A stretch of 16,466 nt of DNA, taken from assembly GCA_945787595.1 (NCBI GenBank), contig CALZJV010000133.1:1-16466 (forward strand), read 5' to 3'. The DNA is from an uncultured Desulfobacterales bacterium. GTDB lineage: Bacteria > Desulfobacterota > Desulfobacteria > Desulfobacterales > JAFDCJ01. The first letter of the stretch is position 1, and each line of letters opens with the position of its first letter. The position numbers and the translations under genes are program-made. The notes beneath the pieces were generated by a model. The model worked only from the letters and a program-made list of their open reading frames with translations. It was not told the origin of the DNA and searched no databases. Shown piece after piece: positions 13,506 to 16,466 of this stretch.

Positions 13506-14387
13506 ATGCCAGATGTTGATGAATTGAAAGAAGGGAAAAAGTACTACACGGATACTCCTCAAAAAACGGAAGGGTTCTTTCTGAAAGGATCCAATTCTTT
13601 GGATTGGGGCATGAAAAATCGGCTCGGCCGCATCTTCAACCCCAAATCTGGGCGGACCGTCATGCTCGCCATCGATCATGGCTATTTTCAAGGACCCACC
13701 ACCGGCTTGGAAAGGATCGACCTCAATATAATGCCCCTGGTGCCGTATGCGGACACCCTGATGCTGACACGGGGTATCCTCAGAACGATTGTGTCTCCAT
13801 CGATTTCCCAATCGATCGTCATGCGGGTATCGGGCGGGACCAGCATCCTGAAAGAGCTTTCCAATGAAGAAATTGCGGTAGATATTGAGGATTCGATTCG
13901 GATGAACGTTTGTGCCATGGCTGTGCAGGTATTCATTGGCGGTGAATATGAACGGCAGTCTATTATCAATATGACCAAAATGGTGGATCAGGGAACTCGT
14001 TACGGTATTCCGACGCTGGCGGTAACCGCTGTCGGCAAAGACATGGCCCGGGATGCTCGTTATTTTCGTTTGGCAACCCGCATCTGTGCCGAACTTGGCG
14101 CTCATTACGTTAAATCATATTACATTGAAGAAGGATTTGAGACGGTTACGGCTTCCTGTCCGGTGCCCATCGTCATGGCAGGCGGTAAAAAGATTCCGGA
14201 AAAGGATGCACTGACCATGGCCTACAACGCGGTTCAGCAGGGAGCTTCCGGTGTCGACATGGGCCGCAATATCTTTCAGTCTGAATCACCGGTCGCCATG
14301 ATCCAGGCGGTAAAAGCCATTGTCCACGAAAACGAGACACCGGAAAAAGCGTTCGACTTCTACAACACCTTAAAGCAGGCGCAATAG
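13506..14387 (+). CDS. lsrF: LsrF-type class I aldolase/thiolase
   Basis: A 293-residue protein, nearly the length of E. coli LsrF and alike along its whole span: [142 protein letters not shown]. Lys203 sits in the YVKSYY motif, as the catalytic lysine of LsrF does. In enteric bacteria LsrF moves an acetyl group from 3-hydroxy-5-phosphonooxypentane-2,4-dione to CoA, ending breakdown of phospho-AI-2. Here no lsrK, lsrR, lsrG or transporter gene is present, so the true substrate may be another sugar phosphate or keto-phosphate; related enzymes act in archaeal-type aromatic amino acid and fructose bisphosphate pathways. The start has a near-perfect AAAGGAGG 8 bases upstream. The remnant of an alcohol dehydrogenase follows after 25 bases, probably its former operon partner. 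Confidence 0.88.
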   Translation: MPDVDELKEGKKYYTDTPQKTEGFFLKGSNSLDWGMKNRLGRIFNPKSGRTVMLAIDHGYFQGPTTGLERIDLNIMPLVPYADTLMLTRGILRTIVSPSISQSIVMRVSGGTSILKELSNEEIAVDIEDSIRMNVCAMAVQVFIGGEYERQSIINMTKMVDQGTRYGIPTLAVTAVGKDMARDARYFRLATRICAELGAHYVKSYYIEEGFETVTASCPVPIVMAGGKKIPEKDALTMAYNAVQQGASGVDMGRNIFQSESPVAMIQAVKAIVHENETPEKAFDFYNTLKQAQ

Positions 14388-14412
14388 AAGACAGGTCAAT
14401 AAGGAGAGAACC

Positions 14413-14466
14413 ATGACTGCGATAGGTTTTAATCAGTACTTACCGGTTGAAGATCCGGCAGTATGA
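14413..14466 (+). pseudogene. N-terminal remnant of a zinc-type alcohol dehydrogenase/quinone reductase
   Basis: AAGGAGAG and an ATG (14413) open a frame reading MTAIGFNQYLPVEDPAV before a TGA. This is the characteristic beginning of the zinc-binding alcohol dehydrogenase family (pattern MKAIGxxxxLPIxDPxSL). The next residues of the family (DVELPxPxPxxxDLLVxVxAxSVNPVD) are absent: the sequence passes directly into an unrelated frame. About 300 codons have therefore been lost. It sits right behind the aldolase gene on the same strand, with a strong ribosome site still intact. Confidence 0.55.
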
Positions 14467-14683
14467 TCGATATATTTATCGCATCCAGCGCAAGGGAACA
14501 TTTATATCCGAGCGCAAGGAAGAACAGGATTATGTTGGATCCAATATCGGTTTTTCCGGCGAAATGATCGGTAAAGGCCGCAAGGTGATGACTAAAATCC
14601 TTGAGCAGATCATGGCTCAGCCGAGCAAACGAGAGCAGAGGTTGCTTCGTCTCATCAGCCCTCAAAATGTTGGGGTAAAGTAA
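14447..14683 (+). pseudogene. C-terminal fragment of an unrecognised protein joined to the dehydrogenase remnant
   Basis: The plus frame from about 14460 to a TAA at 14681-14683 reads YDRYIYRIQRKGTFISERKE, EQDYVGSNIGFSGEMIGKGR, KVMTKILEQIMAQPSKREQR, LLRLISPQNVGVK: a charged, helix-rich stretch with normal codon use but no start of its own with a ribosome site (the TTG at 14447 lies inside the dehydrogenase remnant, one base out of frame). It looks like the tail of a longer gene brought here by a deletion between 14460 and 14475. I do not recognise its family. It ends one base before the stop of the convergent permease gene. Confidence 0.4.
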
Positions 14684-14684
14684 G

Positions 14685-16022
14685 CTAGTTGTCTGCTAAA
14701 TACTTCGCCTGCTCCTTTCCTTTTTCCTCATCGACGAAGTAAAAAAGAACCACGCCGATAATAAAGAGAATTAGAATCGAGCCAATACTCCAGCGGGATG
14801 CAACCTGCCCGATGGATATCAATTGCTCGGCGGTAGGGGAGGGCGGCATTAGCATTCGCCGCACGACTAAACCGACAATACCCATCAGGGCCGGTCCGAT
14901 GATGGCGGCGAACTTGCCCAGCATGTTATAAAACCCATAGTATTCCGCCGCTTGATTTTTGGGGATTAAACGCGAGTAGTAGGACCGGCTGAGGGCCTGG
15001 ATGCCTCCCTGGACCAAACCGATGCAGGCGGCCAGAACGTAAAACTCTTCCTTGCGCGTCATCATGGTGCCCCAAATCGTGATGCCCATGTAAATACCGA
15101 TGGCCAGATAAATTGCCTTACGAACGCCCCAGCGTTCTCCCAGTTTGCCAAACACCAGGGTGGCCGGAAAGCCCACAAATTGGACCAGCAAAAGCGCCAC
15201 TATTAAAGCCTCGGACTCAAATCCCAGCGACAGGCCGTAGTCGACGGCCATGCGGATAATGGTGTCGACGCCGTCTATGTAAAACCAGTATGCCAGCAGG
15301 AATATAAATACGGTTTTTAAATGGCGAACTTTTTTGAATGTATTGATCAGTTGCTTAATACCGGCCGTGACGATACTTTCCCCACTTTTTACTTTTGCGG
15401 CCGATTTATCTTCGGGCACCCATACAATCGTAAATAGGGTAAACAGTCCCCACCAAAACGCCACGGACAGAAAGGAAATCCGCACGGCGGCGGCGGCGTC
15501 CGGCAGCCCGAATTTTTGCGGCATCAGGGTCATCAGCACGTTGATGAGAAAGAGCAGGCCGCCTCCCAGGTAACCCATCGAGAAACCTAAACTGGAAATA
15601 TAATCGATTTTATCTTCAGCGGTGATACCCGGTAAAAGAGCGTCATAAAACACATTGGCCCCGGAAAATCCGATAACTCCCATGACATAAACGAAAATGG
15701 CCATGGCCCATTGACCTTTGTGAATCAGGAATAAACCGGCGGTCATCAAGACCCCCAGGTATGCAAAAAAGAGCAGAAATTTTTTCTTAGCCGAGCCTTT
15801 ATCGGCAACGGCTCCTAAAAACGGTGCCATGAGGGCCACAAATAAACTGGCAAGTGAATTGCCGAAACCCAGCTGGGCCGTGCTCATGTTGACGTCGACG
15901 CCGTAACTCCAATACTGCTTGAAGAAGATCGGGAAAAAACCGGCCATGACGGTGGTGGCAAAGGCGGAATTGGCCCAATCATACATCACCCAACCCCAAA
16001 CCGCTTTCTTGTTAGATTCCAA
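14685..16022 (-). CDS. UMF1-family MFS permease (Atg22-like)
   Basis: A 445-residue membrane protein of about 12 hydrophobic helices. It opens with VWGWVMYDWANSAFATTVMA; the YDWANSAF motif (residues 14-21) is diagnostic of the UMF1/vacuole-effluxer Atg22-like branch of the major facilitator superfamily. APFLGAVADKGSAKKK (about 64-79) is the MFS motif A loop, and GGIQALSRSYYSRLIPKNQAAEYYGFYN another typical stretch. Bacterial members are secondary transporters of unknown substrates; the yeast relative exports amino acids from the vacuole. The start is TTG (16022) with AGGAGG 7 bases upstream, and no nearby ATG fits. It is a single gene, convergent with the fragment at 14447-14683. Confidence 0.9.
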   Translation of the reverse strand: MESNKKAVWGWVMYDWANSAFATTVMAGFFPIFFKQYWSYGVDVNMSTAQLGFGNSLASLFVALMAPFLGAVADKGSAKKKFLLFFAYLGVLMTAGLFLIHKGQWAMAIFVYVMGVIGFSGANVFYDALLPGITAEDKIDYISSLGFSMGYLGGGLLFLINVLMTLMPQKFGLPDAAAAVRISFLSVAFWWGLFTLFTIVWVPEDKSAAKVKSGESIVTAGIKQLINTFKKVRHLKTVFIFLLAYWFYIDGVDTIIRMAVDYGLSLGFESEALIVALLLVQFVGFPATLVFGKLGERWGVRKAIYLAIGIYMGITIWGTMMTRKEEFYVLAACIGLVQGGIQALSRSYYSRLIPKNQAAEYYGFYNMLGKFAAIIGPALMGIVGLVVRRMLMPPSPTAEQLISIGQVASRWSIGSILILFIIGVVLFYFVDEEKGKEQAKYLADN

Positions 16023-16466
16023 GGCGATACCTCCTGAAATTGACTATTTTCGATTGACGATTGACTAATGAAGGAATTCTATCGATTTTAAGGGTGTAAA
16101 ATGACGGAGCGAATAGGCCCTTATCAGGGTTATTCTGACAACATGTTGTAAGAAAATGATGGTTTCAGGTGTCAGTGTTCGGGTTTCAGTAATAAAAAAT
16201 TTCAAATGACAAAACACAAATACCAAATGGTTCGACAAGCTCACCACCTCACCACCCTGAGCAAAGTCGAAGGGCAAATCACAATGACCGACATTCAAAA
16301 TTACAAACAATTGGCGTTTGATCTTATTTGAGATTTGGATATTGAGATTTGGAATTTATTTGTAATTTGGTGCTTGTAATTTGTTATTTCCGGTTTATCC
16401 GGGTTTAGGCCCTTTTGAGCGACAATTATTCTTTTTTGGCAGTTTGTTCGGCTTAGGGTCTTAGTG
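16023..16466. repeat. Spacer repeats: TTGAC copies, TTCGAC palindrome and CAAAT-rich inverted blocks
   Basis: No gene is supported here. Three TTGAC copies (16040-16044, 16054-16058, 16061-16066 region, in the string GATTGACGATTGACTA) stand just upstream of the permease ribosome site. A palindrome follows: TTCGAC-AA-GCTCA (16231-16243) against TGAGC-AAA-GTCGAA (16258-16271) around a 14-base loop. It is embedded between blocks of CAAAT/ACAAA words, in one orientation at about 16199-16230 and in the opposite one at about 16326-16387, i.e. a loose inverted repeat. TAGGCCCTT occurs twice, near 16115 and 16406. Repeats of these kinds are common intergenic filler in deltaproteobacterial genomes. 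The permease promoter must lie here but was not resolved. Confidence 0.6.

Noticed and set aside
13473..14105. A 210-codon minus-strand frame opposite the aldolase gene
   Set aside because: It is antisense to a gene with full-length family similarity, has no ribosome site and no family likeness.

Overview
The window is ordinary-to-accessory chromosome of a Gram-negative, probably anaerobic bacterium. I infer a Desulfobacterota (sulfate-reducer-like) genome. The grounds are moderate GC, a CoA-transferase/GNAT fusion, a B12-type radical SAM protein, a stand-alone LsrF-type aldolase, and gaps filled with runs such as GGTTCAGAGGTTCAGAG and TTCGACAAGCTCA of the kind common in that group. This placement is an inference; there is no rRNA or marker gene in the window.

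Layout. 1-428: structured edge sequence, then a minus-strand remnant of an alpha/beta hydrolase. 429-2321: a minus-strand flavin-binding PPOX-fold gene, divergent from a plus-strand pair (CGNR zinc-finger regulator, then an overlapping nucleoside deaminase), with back-to-back sigma70-like promoters sharing one -35 region. 2538-4241: a B12-binding/radical SAM/TPR protein. 4274-4531: a monoacylglycerol-lipase-like gene that has lost its whole middle in frame. 4515-7634 (minus): a two-gene unit of an FHA/TM/TPR protein and a GNA1162-type lipoprotein fused to a beta-helix. 8040-10841 (minus): a CoA-transferase/GNAT fusion followed by a TIM-barrel sugar isomerase-like gene. 11329-12147: a glycerophosphodiester phosphodiesterase. 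12210-12881 (minus): a HAD phosphatase-like protein. 12935-13400: decayed coding sequence with a CxxCH motif, broken by a large palindrome. 13506-14387: LsrF-type aldolase, followed by the first 17 codons of a zinc-type alcohol dehydrogenase run into an unrelated C-terminal fragment. 14685-16022 (minus): a UMF1-family MFS permease. 16023-16466: spacer repeats.

Working relations. The best functional units are the FHA/lipoprotein pair (an envelope assembly with a cytoplasmic phosphopeptide-reading domain), the CGNR-deaminase/PPOX divergon, and the CoA-transferase-like/isomerase pair. No phage, IS element, CRISPR array, tRNA or rRNA was seen. A theme of the window is gene erosion: four separate remnants lie between intact genes. 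The strongest leads are the CoA-transferase-like fusion in which the catalytic glutamate position reads lysine, the GNA1162/beta-helix fusion with its FHA partner, and the 82-base palindrome at 13175-13256.
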